A stretch of DNA of 30,827 nucleotides. It comes from DASZOC01 sp035550975 (GTDB lineage Bacteria; Actinomycetota; CADDZG01; WHSQ01). The DNA lies in contig DASZOC010000025.1 of assembly GCA_035550975.1 (NCBI GenBank), forward strand, positions 1 to 30,827, written 5' to 3'. The position numbers and the translations under genes are program-made. Below the pieces are notes generated by a model. That model had not been told where the DNA came from. It saw only the letters and a list, made by a program, of their open reading frames with translations, and made no database searches. Each line of letters starts with the position of its first letter. Within the stretch, counting starts at the first letter, position 1. Below are positions 8,161-15,032 of the stretch, piece by piece.

Positions 8161-9118
8161 AGCGGATCCGCGGGTCGAGCCAGCCATAGATGATGTCGGC
8201 GATCAGGTTGAACAGCACGACCATCAGCGACGCGACCATCAGCCACGCCATCAGCGGGTACACGTCTCGCTCGCCCAAAGCTCGTAGGAAATACAGCCCC
8301 ATCCCGTCCAGGGCGAACACCGTCTCGGTTGCGAAGGCGCCACCGAACAGCGCCCCGAAGTCGAGAGCGACGACGGTGACGAGAGGGATCAACGCGTTGC
8401 GGAATGCGTGTCGCATGATGACTCCGCGTTCGTGGAGCCCCTTGGCCCGCGCCGTGCGGACGTAGTCGGAGTTGATGACTTCGAGCATCGAAGCCCGCAT
8501 GTAGCGAGAGAACTGCGCAACGCTCAACACCGTCAGCGTGATGACCGGTAGCGCGAGGTGTTGCAGCCGATCGATCCAGAAGTTGTCGGGGTTGGGAGAG
8601 CTCAGCTGCGCCGTGTAGAAGATGCGCACGTCGTAGTTCAGATAGATGTTCGTGAAGATGATCTGCAGGATCAGCGCGAACCAGAACACGGGAGTGGAGA
8701 ACCCGATGAAGCTCAGAGTCGTCGAGGCGTAGTCGAAGACGGAGTATTGCTTGACCGCCGAGAGCACGCCCACGCCGATCGCGAACGCGACTCCCAGGAT
8801 CTGCGCCAGGACGATCAGCTGCAGGGTGTTGCCCAGCACACGCTTCAGGTCCGGCCAGATCGGCTCGTCGCCCAGCAACGTGGTCCCGAACTTGTCCGTC
8901 ACTGCTTCCTTGACCCAATACCCGTACTGCACGAGCAAGGGGCGGTCGAGGTGGTTCTGTTCGATGATGTTCTCGACCGTCTCCTGGCTCAGGTTCGGGA
9001 TGACGCGTACCTGCGTGAGCGGATCGCCGGAGACGGTAACGAACGTGAAGATGATCAGGCTCGTCGCGATGAGCACAGGGATCAGATAGAGCAAGCGTCG
9101 GATCACGAACGTGACCAC
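8153..9118 (-). CDS. dppB: peptide ABC transporter permease (DppB/OppB type)
   Basis: The first permease subunit (321 aa) starts with FVIRRLLYLIPVLIATSLIIF, the classic DppB N-terminus with one helix, followed by a large external loop (DPLTQVRVIPNLSQETVEN to LGDEPIWPDLKR) and five more helices. The EAA loop is SDYVRTARAKGLHERGVIMRHAFRNA. The start is decided by AGGGGGGAG (9136-9128): it abuts a TTG at 9127 but lies nine bases from the GTG at 9118, a workable spacing. Starting at 9127 would add three residues. It is separated from the binding-protein gene by 106 bp holding a strong hairpin, so permease expression may be lower than that of the binding protein. Confidence 0.93.
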   Translation of the reverse strand: MVTFVIRRLLYLIPVLIATSLIIFTFVTVSGDPLTQVRVIPNLSQETVENIIEQNHLDRPLLVQYGYWVKEAVTDKFGTTLLGDEPIWPDLKRVLGNTLQLIVLAQILGVAFAIGVGVLSAVKQYSVFDYASTTLSFIGFSTPVFWFALILQIIFTNIYLNYDVRIFYTAQLSSPNPDNFWIDRLQHLALPVITLTVLSVAQFSRYMRASMLEVINSDYVRTARAKGLHERGVIMRHAFRNALIPLVTVVALDFGALFGGAFATETVFALDGMGLYFLRALGERDVYPLMAWLMVASLMVVLFNLIADIIYGWLDPRIRYD

Positions 9119-9170
9119 TTCGTGCAACTCCCCCCTATGAGAGCTCGGACCGGGATGCTACCCGTGAGAC

Positions 9171-9202
9171 AGATGGGGCGGCCGTCACCGGCCGCCCCAT
9201 CT
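9171..9202 (-). promoter_or_regulatory. strong intercistronic hairpin between binding protein and permease genes
   Basis: AGATGGGGCGGCCG (9171-9184) and its exact complement (9189-9202) form a 14-bp perfect stem with a four-base loop. It lies 3' of the solute-binding gene and 5' of dppB on the same strand. No U-tract follows it on the minus strand. Such hairpins in ABC importer operons stabilise or partly terminate the upstream message, raising binding protein relative to permeases; that role here is inferred. Confidence 0.65.
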
Positions 9203-9224
9203 TCAACTCAACTCCGTGGTTGGT

Positions 9225-10886
9225 CTACTGCTCGATCCACCAATCCTCTGCATTCCAGGCGAAGCCCTCCTGCGTCGGGTTGTCCGAGACACCGTGGAGC
9301 TTCGTGTTGAAGGCCAGGAACGTCGGCTTCTGGTACAGCGGGATCGTCGGTACGTCCTCGGCCATGAGCGCGTCCGCCTGGTTCAGTGCGTCCGCGCGCG
9401 CGGCCTCGTCGAGCAGCGTGTGGCTCGACTCGAGGAGCTTGGTCACCTCTTCGTTGCAGTAACCGGTGAAGTTCTGGCTTCCTTCGCACTTCCAGATCTC
9501 AACCGAGCCGCCCGGGTCCGGACTACCGACCCAAGCGAACATGAACAGGTCGTAGTTGCCGGCCACGAGGACCTTGTTACCGAACACGACCGCCGCGTCA
9601 CCGAAGGCCGACTTCAGCTCGATGCCGGCTTCCTTCACCTGCTGCTGAATGACTTCGAACGCCAGCTCACGCAGAGCGTTACCGGCCGTCGAGGTGAACT
9701 CGAAGCTCAGCCGCTCGCCGTCACACTCGTAGATGCCGTCGTTGCCCTCGGTGCAGCCCGCACCGTCGAGCAGCTCACGGGCCCTCGCCACGTCGTGCGT
9801 GTATTCCTCCCAGTTCGGCTGGTACTGCTCCTGGTTCTGCATGTAGATCGTGTTGTGCAGGGGCGCGAGGTCCGGCGACAGCTCGCCGAACAGCTGAGCT
9901 ACCAAGCCCTCCCTGTCGATCGCGTACGCCAGCGCCTTCCGAACGTCCGCGTTCTTGAGCGCGGGATGTCCGTTCTTGCCGACCTGGATGTCGACGTGCT
10001 CCCACGTCGTCGACGCACTGGTGATGACTTCGAGGTCGGCCTGCTGCGTCAACGGGACCAGCTCGAGCTGCGGCTGCGGATAGATCAGGTCGACTTCCCC
10101 GCCGCGGAGGCTCTGGATCTCTGTGTTCGTCTCGGGCAGGAAACGGAACACGATCTCGTCGACGTGCGCCGGCTCTTGCCAGTAGTTCTCGTTCTTCACG
10201 AGCGTGAGGTCCGCGCCCTTGTTGTAGCTCTCGAACAGGAACGGGCCGCTACCGATCGGCTCGCCGTTCTTGTCGACCCACGCCTTGTTCCAGATCTTGT
10301 TGAAGTTCTCGCCCTCGATCGCGTGCTTCGGGTAGACGACCGAGAAGAGGTCCTTCCAACCGGCGTACGGCTCGGAGAACGTGAATGTCACTGTCTTGTC
10401 GCGGTCGACCTGCGCGTCCTCGATCTGCTCGTAGCCGGCACGCGACGCCATGTTGTTCTTCTCGTCCATCACGGTCTCCCACGTGAAGACGAAGTCATCC
10501 GCGGTGATCGGCGTTCCGTCCGACCACTGCGCCTCTTCTTTGATGGTGTAGGTGATCGTGAAGGGGTCCTCGGTGATCTCGGCCTCGGACTCGATCAGGT
10601 CGGGTGCATAGGTGAAGTCGGGCTGCACCTGGTAAGCGCCGCGGAAGACCGGCTGGCGGATCCATTCACCCCACGCGAGCGTGCAGCACACGAGGTCGAT
10701 GTTCAGACCACCGGACGGCTCCTGCTCTGCGCCGACGACTACGGTGCCACCCTCTTGGATCTCACCTTCGTCTTCGACGTCAGCGCCGGGTCCTGGATCA
10801 TCCTGCTGCGCGCATGCGGCACCGAACACCGCGAACGCAAGCAGGAGCGCGATGAGCACGAACCACTTACTTCGAACTCGAGACAT
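9225..10886 (-). CDS. peptide ABC transporter solute-binding lipoprotein (SBP family 5)
   Basis: This 553-aa exported protein captures peptides, or a related solute, for the DppBCDF-type importer encoded just downstream. The N-terminus has a basic start, a hydrophobic core (WFVLIALLLAFAVFGAAC) and a lipobox-like FGAAC that would lipidate Cys25; Gly at -3 is slightly unusual. An Asp/Glu-rich linker of about 20 residues follows. The family 5 fold is shown by FTITYTIKEEAQWSDGTPIT, then ADDFVFTWE, YPKHAIEG, the later RKALAYAIDREGLV and the C-terminal VPTIPLYQKPTFLAFN. A Shine-Dalgarno AGGGGGAG precedes the ATG. First gene of the operon. Substrate cannot be read from sequence; family 5 also includes nickel, glutathione and opine binders. 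Confidence 0.93.
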   Translation of the reverse strand: MSRVRSKWFVLIALLLAFAVFGAACAQQDDPGPGADVEDEGEIQEGGTVVVGAEQEPSGGLNIDLVCCTLAWGEWIRQPVFRGAYQVQPDFTYAPDLIESEAEITEDPFTITYTIKEEAQWSDGTPITADDFVFTWETVMDEKNNMASRAGYEQIEDAQVDRDKTVTFTFSEPYAGWKDLFSVVYPKHAIEGENFNKIWNKAWVDKNGEPIGSGPFLFESYNKGADLTLVKNENYWQEPAHVDEIVFRFLPETNTEIQSLRGGEVDLIYPQPQLELVPLTQQADLEVITSASTTWEHVDIQVGKNGHPALKNADVRKALAYAIDREGLVAQLFGELSPDLAPLHNTIYMQNQEQYQPNWEEYTHDVARARELLDGAGCTEGNDGIYECDGERLSFEFTSTAGNALRELAFEVIQQQVKEAGIELKSAFGDAAVVFGNKVLVAGNYDLFMFAWVGSPDPGGSVEIWKCEGSQNFTGYCNEEVTKLLESSHTLLDEAARADALNQADALMAEDVPTIPLYQKPTFLAFNTKLHGVSDNPTQEGFAWNAEDWWIEQ

Positions 10887-10945
10887 CTACTCCCCCTATG
10901 TCGACCAAGCCCCGGACCGATCCGCGGCATCCGAACCTGCGGAGG

Positions 10946-10963
10946 CTACTACACAACTAGTAG
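10946..10963. promoter_or_regulatory. inverted repeat upstream of the peptide transporter operon
   Basis: CTACTACACAACTAGTAG is a 6-bp inverted repeat (CTACTA/TAGTAG) around a six-base spacer, about 60 bp before the start of the solute-binding gene. It is the only AT-rich patch in this leader, so it may be part of the promoter or an operator. No function is established. Confidence 0.3.
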
Positions 10964-10968
10964 GCACG

Positions 10969-10992
10969 CCGTTCCGGCGCCGGAAGAAACGG
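10969..10992 (-). terminator. possible terminator hairpin after tRNA-Leu
   Basis: TTCCGGCGCCGGAA (10972-10985) is a perfect palindrome flanked by CCG and ACGG that can extend the stem around a GAA bulge. It lies 34 bp downstream of the tRNA-Leu 3' end on the minus strand. No U-tract is present. Confidence 0.3.
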
Positions 10993-11025
10993 ACGGAACG
11001 GGCGAAGCGACACGAGCAAGCTTTG

Positions 11026-11108
11026 TGGGCGAGGGGGGATTTGAACCCCCACACTCTTGCGAGCACTGGCACCTGAAGCCAGCGTGTCTGCCGTTCCACC
11101 ACTCGCCC
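11026..11108 (-). tRNA. tRNA-Leu (anticodon CAG)
   Basis: This 83-nt class II tRNA on the minus strand has acceptor stem GGGCGAG/CTCGCCC with discriminator A. The D arm carries the invariant GG in AACGGCAGA. The anticodon arm CTGGC-TTCAGGT-GCCAG gives anticodon CAG (codon CUG). The variable arm is CTC-GCAA-GAG and the T arm GGGGG-TTCAAAT-CCCCC. CCA is not encoded. A truncated copy of its 5' two-thirds lies 110 bp upstream. Confidence 0.96.
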
Positions 11109-11167
11109 GTGAAGTGCATCCGCCTGCGGCGGTCAAATCCAAGGATAGTGAACCCCGCCGCATCCAT

Positions 11168-11218
11168 TGCGAGCACTGGCACCTGAAGCCAGTGTGTCTG
11201 TCGTTCCACCACTCGCCC
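11168..11218 (-). pseudogene. truncated tRNA-Leu(CAG) fragment
   Basis: Positions 11167-11219 repeat 11057-11109 of the intact tRNA-Leu with only two differences. One changes the invariant D-loop GG to GA, the other changes the base before the anticodon stem from G to A. The similarity stops in the variable arm: no T arm and no 3' acceptor strand (CTCGCCC) follow on the minus strand. It therefore cannot fold into a tRNA and is a decayed duplicate or the remnant of a recombination at the tRNA. Confidence 0.85.
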
Positions 11219-11281
11219 GAAACGGTCCGCGGATAGCGGAGACAACGAAGGCTAGCAGGGGGTGATTCCCCCGGTGACGGG

Positions 11282-11287
11282 CATAAT
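11282..11287 (+). promoter_or_regulatory. -10-like box upstream of fhaA
   Basis: CATAAT lies nine bases before the fhaA ATG, so the transcript would have a very short leader or none. Just upstream, GGGGG-TGATT-CCCCC (11258-11272) forms a small hairpin in the place where a -35 would sit. Confidence 0.35.
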
Positions 11288-11296
11288 CCTGGACCT

Positions 11297-12064
11297 ATGG
11301 GCGTCGCCAGGAACATCGAAGATCGCTTGGAGGGCCTCGTCGAAGGGTTCTTCACGAAGGTCTTCCGCTCCGGCCTGCAGCCGGTCGAGGTCGGGCGGCG
11401 GATCCTCCGAGAGATGGCCGAGCAGAAGACGGTGTCCGTGAACCGGGTATACGTCCCCAACGAGTTCAAGGTCCTGATGGGTCCGGCCGACTACCCGCGC
11501 TTCGCGCAGATGGAACCTGGGCTCGCGCGGGAGTTCACGGAGCTGGTCATCGATGCCGCCAAGCAGAATCGCTGGAACCTCATGGGGCTGCCGCGCATCA
11601 CGTTCGAAGAGGTCGACAGGATGGGCAAGGGCGAGTTCAAGGTCGAGGCATCGCTTGCCGCCGACCCGGAGAGGGCGGCTCACGTCTCGACGCACGAACC
11701 CGACGAAGCCGAGCCGGCCAAAGCGCGCGCGATCTCGTCGGATACGGCCGCTCGTCTGGGAGTCGTCGCCAGCGCGAGCCTCGTCGTGCTGGACGAGAAG
11801 GGCAACCCGCGCGAGAGGATCGCCCTGACGCGTTCGCCCGTCGTCATCGGAAGGATGTCGACGTGCGACGTCGTGTTGTCCGACTCGAACGTGTCGCGTC
11901 GCCACGCCGAGCTGCGGCGGGAAGGCGACCGCTGGATCCTCGAAGACCTCGGGTCGACGAACGGCACGCTGGTGAATGAGAAGCTCGCGAAGCAACACGC
12001 TTTGAGTGGCGGCGAGACGTTGAGCTTCGGAACCAGCGCGCTGCGTTTCGAGCTCGGCAGCTAG
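11297..12064 (+). CDS. fhaA: FhaA, DUF3662 and FHA domain protein
   Basis: FhaA (255 aa) is a cytoplasmic phosphothreonine-binding adaptor of the Ser/Thr kinase locus; in mycobacteria it binds phosphorylated MviN and PknB and tunes peptidoglycan synthesis. The N-terminal DUF3662 domain (about 1-115) shows FFTKVFRSGLQPVEVGRRI and VPNEFKVLMGPADYPRF. An acidic/Ala-rich linker follows. The C-terminal FHA domain (about 165-252) has the pThr-binding residues in VVIGRMSTCDVVLSD, NVSRRHAEL and LGSTNGTLVN. It is shorter than the M. tuberculosis protein (527 aa), mainly because the linker is short. First gene of the seven-gene run. Confidence 0.93.
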   Translation: MGVARNIEDRLEGLVEGFFTKVFRSGLQPVEVGRRILREMAEQKTVSVNRVYVPNEFKVLMGPADYPRFAQMEPGLAREFTELVIDAAKQNRWNLMGLPRITFEEVDRMGKGEFKVEASLAADPERAAHVSTHEPDEAEPAKARAISSDTAARLGVVASASLVVLDEKGNPRERIALTRSPVVIGRMSTCDVVLSDSNVSRRHAELRREGDRWILEDLGSTNGTLVNEKLAKQHALSGGETLSFGTSALRFELGS

Positions 12065-12072
12065 GGAGAACC

Positions 12073-12528
12073 GTGCCGGACATCGTTCTAGACATCCTCA
12101 AATACGTGTTCCTTGCGGTCCTGTACATCTTCGTCGCGCGCGCGGTACGCGCGGTCATGATCGAGCTTCGCCCGTCTACCGCCTCCGCAAGCGCGGTTGC
12201 TGCCCCCACAAAGCCGTCGTCCCGTAAGGCGAAGAGGGCGCCGCGACGCGCGGCCATCGTCGAGGGCGGCAGCACTTCGGGCAAGAACTTCGACCTCGAC
12301 CAAGAGCTGACGATCGGTCGTGCAGACAAGTGTCATGTCGTGCTGGATGACACTTACGTGTCCCAGGTGCACGCGCGCATCTTCGCCCGGAACGGTTCGT
12401 ACTACATCGAAGACTTGGGATCGACGAACGGCACCTACCTCAACCGGAAGAGGGTCGCCGGCGCCACGGAATTGCAGCGCGGCGACCGCGTCAAGATCGG
12501 CAAGACGGTGCTGGAGATGCGCCGATGA
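12073..12528 (+). CDS. fhaB: FhaB, membrane-anchored FHA domain protein
   Basis: FhaB (151 aa), called FipA in mycobacteria, has one N-terminal membrane helix (ILKYVFLAVLYIFVARAVRAV), a basic linker and an FHA domain (about 75-151) with LTIGRADKCHVVLDD, YVSQVHARIF and LGSTNGTYLNRK. Here the usual Ser-Arg-Arg-His is Ser-Gln-Val-His, the S and H being kept. Family knowledge: it links FtsZ and FtsQ at the septum through phosphothreonine recognition. It starts with GTG after GGGAGAA, nine bases after fhaA. Its stop overlaps the phosphatase ATG as ATGA. Confidence 0.93.
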   Translation: MPDIVLDILKYVFLAVLYIFVARAVRAVMIELRPSTASASAVAAPTKPSSRKAKRAPRRAAIVEGGSTSGKNFDLDQELTIGRADKCHVVLDDTYVSQVHARIFARNGSYYIEDLGSTNGTYLNRKRVAGATELQRGDRVKIGKTVLEMRR

Positions 12529-13706
12529 ATCTGGGGATCGGGGTCAGGACCGACGTCGGGCGAGTCCGCGAAGGCAACGAGGACTCGTACTACGTCGATG
12601 CGCCCGTGTTCGTGGTCGCCGATGGGATGGGAGGGCACCTCGCCGGCGACGTCGCCTCCGCAACCGCGGTCGAGACCGTCCAGGCGAAGAAGGCCGAAGC
12701 GCGCGCGCAAGATCCCGACACGTTGGCCGCGATCATTCGGGAGGCGAACCGCGCCATATGGAGCAAAGCGGCGGACGATCCCGCTCTCCGCGGGATGGGC
12801 ACGACCTGCACGATGTTGCTCCTGGAGGACTCGGTCGGTCAGATCGCGCACGTCGGTGATTCGCGTGCGTATCTGTTCCGCGGCGGCGAGCTGAGCCAGC
12901 TGACGGAAGACCACACGTTGGTCGGGCGCATGGTGCGAGAGGGCAAGCTCGAAGCCGACGAAGCCGAGCGCCATCCTCAACGGAGCATCATCACGCGCGC
13001 TCTCGGAGTCGACGAGGACGTGCAGGTGGACCTGCTCTCGGTCGAGGTCGCGGACGGCGATCGTCTCCTGCTGTGCTCGGATGGCCTGAGCTCGATGATC
13101 CGTGCAGAACAGATCAGAGAGGTGTTGGGGTCGGGCGCGGACGCGCAGGCGACCGCCGACCGCTTGGTCGAGGCCGCGCTCGAGGCCGGCGGTGAAGACA
13201 ACATCACCGTCGTCGTCGTCGACATCGGCGCAGAAGGCAGCACCGCGCCTGCAACGACCGAGCACCATTCGGACGCCGGCGAGCGGATGTCGACGGATCC
13301 CGCCGCCGACACCGGATACCACCGCGCGATGGAGGTGACACCGGCGAGGCGCCGATGGCCGCGCATCCTGTTCGGAACCATCGTCGTGCTCGCGCTCCTC
13401 GGGATCGCCGGGTTCTTCGGGTTCCGTTACGCGCTCGACAACTCGTGGTTCGTCGGTGCCGACGAGGCTGGGGTCGTCACGATCTACAGAGGTATCCCCG
13501 ACGACATCGCGGGGGTCGAGCTGAGTGAGGTCCACCACAGCTCCGATATTACCGTGGACTCGCTGCCCGCGTTCAAGCGCGATGACGTCAGGACCGGGAT
13601 CAAGGTGGAGACGCTGGCCGAGGCACAGATGATCCTCGAAGACCTGGAGCGGATAGCTCACGATGAAGACTTCCAGGCTTCGGTACAGACCGAGGATGGG
13701 GGTTAG
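12525..13706 (+). CDS. pstP: PstP, PP2C-type Ser/Thr phosphatase
   Basis: PstP (393 aa) is the metal-dependent phosphatase that reverses the action of the PASTA kinases. The N-terminal PP2C catalytic domain (about 4-240) carries the metal ligands in GNEDSYY, VADGMGGH (Asp33), IAHVGDSRAYLF, LLLCSDGLSSM and GGEDNITVVVV. A Ser/Thr-rich linker leads to one membrane helix (ILFGTIVVLALLGIAGFFGFR, around 282-302) and an extracellular domain of about 90 residues (VVTIYRGIPDDIAGVELSEV), as in mycobacterial PstP. The ATG overlaps the fhaB stop. The rodA ATG follows its stop with no gap. Confidence 0.95.
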   Translation: MNLGIGVRTDVGRVREGNEDSYYVDAPVFVVADGMGGHLAGDVASATAVETVQAKKAEARAQDPDTLAAIIREANRAIWSKAADDPALRGMGTTCTMLLLEDSVGQIAHVGDSRAYLFRGGELSQLTEDHTLVGRMVREGKLEADEAERHPQRSIITRALGVDEDVQVDLLSVEVADGDRLLLCSDGLSSMIRAEQIREVLGSGADAQATADRLVEAALEAGGEDNITVVVVDIGAEGSTAPATTEHHSDAGERMSTDPAADTGYHRAMEVTPARRRWPRILFGTIVVLALLGIAGFFGFRYALDNSWFVGADEAGVVTIYRGIPDDIAGVELSEVHHSSDITVDSLPAFKRDDVRTGIKVETLAEAQMILEDLERIAHDEDFQASVQTEDGG

Positions 13707-15032
13707 ATGCAAGCCTCGCTGCAACGTAACCGCGAGCTGTCACTGCTGATCCTGGGTCTGATCGTCGGCGGCGGCGCGCTCGCGCTCGTCGTCGCCGCGA
13801 ACAACGCGAAGAACATCGGCCTCGCGACGCCGCTGATCACCGTCCTCGCCGCCATCTATGTCGCCGCGCACCTCGTTATGCGACGGGTCGCGCGCAACGC
13901 GGATGGGATGTTGTTGCCACTCGCGGCGATCCTGAACGGGCTCGGCCTCGCCGCGGTGTACCGCCTGTCGCCGGAGAAGTACGGGGCGGCCCAGCTGACG
14001 TGGACGCTGGTCGGCGTGGCGTGCTTCGCCGGCACGATGCTGTTGGTGCGGGACGTCCAGGTCCTCGGCCGGTTCAAGTACCTGCTGGGATTCACGGGTG
14101 TCGCTCTTCTGCTCCTTCCGATGGTTCCCGGGATCGGCAGAGAGATCTCCGGCGCGCAGCTCTGGGTCCAGCTGGGCAGCTTCCGGTTCCAACCGGGTGA
14201 GCTCAGCAAGATCTTCCTCGTGGTCTTCTTCGCCGCGTATCTAGCGGACCGCAAGGAGCTCCTGTCGATGGCGACCCGGCGCATCTTGGGGATGCACGTG
14301 CCCGATCTGAAGCACTTCGGCCCGTTGCTGGTGATGTGGGGGCTGTCGCTCGCGGTGATGTTCTACGCGAAAGACCTGGGGTCGAGCCTTCTGTTCTTCT
14401 CGGTGTTCCTCGTGATGATCTACCTCGCGACCGCGCGCATCGTCTATGTCGCCGCGGGCGGCGCCCTGTTCGCGGCGGGCGCCTATATCGGCTACCGGAC
14501 CTTTGGCCACGTGCGCGAACGCGTCCTGGTGTGGCTCGACGTGTTCAATCCGGACTACGTGCAGGACGAGGGATACCAGCTGGCGCAGTCGTTGTTCGCG
14601 TTGGCCGCGGGTGGGTTATTCGGCACCGGGCTCGGCCAGGGGCGGCCGGACCTGATCCCTGCCGCGCACACCGACTTCATCTTCTCGGTCCTCGGCCAGG
14701 AGCTGGGGCTCCTCGGTGCGGCTGCAGTCCTGCTGTGCTTCCTGTTGCTCGTCGGTCGCGGTCTCAAGATCGCTCTGGCCCAGAGCAACGACTTCGCACA
14801 GCTGCTCGCGGCCGGGCTGACGGTCGTCCTCGGCATCCAGACCATCATCATCCTCGGCGGCGTCACGCGACTGCTTCCGCTAACGGGCATCACGCTGCCC
14901 TTCATGTCGTACGGGGGGTCGAGCCTGATCTCGAACTTCATCCTGATCGCGTTGCTCGCTCGCATCTCTCACCAGGGTGCCAGTGAGAGACCTGCCGCCC
15001 ATACCGCCGAGATATTGATCGGAGGCCGCTAG
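13707..15032 (+). CDS. rodA: RodA, SEDS-family peptidoglycan glycosyltransferase
   Basis: This 441-aa polytopic membrane protein (about ten helices) polymerises lipid II into glycan strands together with the PBP2 encoded next to it. SEDS marks include GAQLWVQLGSFRFQPGELSKI, the long loop LDVFNPDYVQDEGYQLAQSL, GLGQGRPDLIPAAHTDFIFS and the C-terminal GITLPFMSYGGSSLISNF. It could be named FtsW on sequence alone. The locus (pstP-rodA-pbpA-pknA) and the pairing with a PbpA-type transpeptidase favour RodA. It starts directly after the pstP stop (TAGATG), and pbpA starts directly after its own stop, so all three are co-transcribed. Confidence 0.93.
   Translation: MQASLQRNRELSLLILGLIVGGGALALVVAANNAKNIGLATPLITVLAAIYVAAHLVMRRVARNADGMLLPLAAILNGLGLAAVYRLSPEKYGAAQLTWTLVGVACFAGTMLLVRDVQVLGRFKYLLGFTGVALLLLPMVPGIGREISGAQLWVQLGSFRFQPGELSKIFLVVFFAAYLADRKELLSMATRRILGMHVPDLKHFGPLLVMWGLSLAVMFYAKDLGSSLLFFSVFLVMIYLATARIVYVAAGGALFAAGAYIGYRTFGHVRERVLVWLDVFNPDYVQDEGYQLAQSLFALAAGGLFGTGLGQGRPDLIPAAHTDFIFSVLGQELGLLGAAAVLLCFLLLVGRGLKIALAQSNDFAQLLAAGLTVVLGIQTIIILGGVTRLLPLTGITLPFMSYGGSSLISNFILIALLARISHQGASERPAAHTAEILIGGR

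Noticed and set aside
9216..11186. 656-aa plus-strand ORF antisense to the solute-binding gene
   Set aside because: It reads through the complement of a clear lipoprotein gene and through the tRNA-Leu. Composition (Arg/Val/Leu-rich, no domain) is that of an antisense shadow.
11110..11218. Second functional tRNA-Leu
   Set aside because: The T arm and the 3' acceptor strand are missing and an invariant D-loop base is changed, so it is listed as a fragment.
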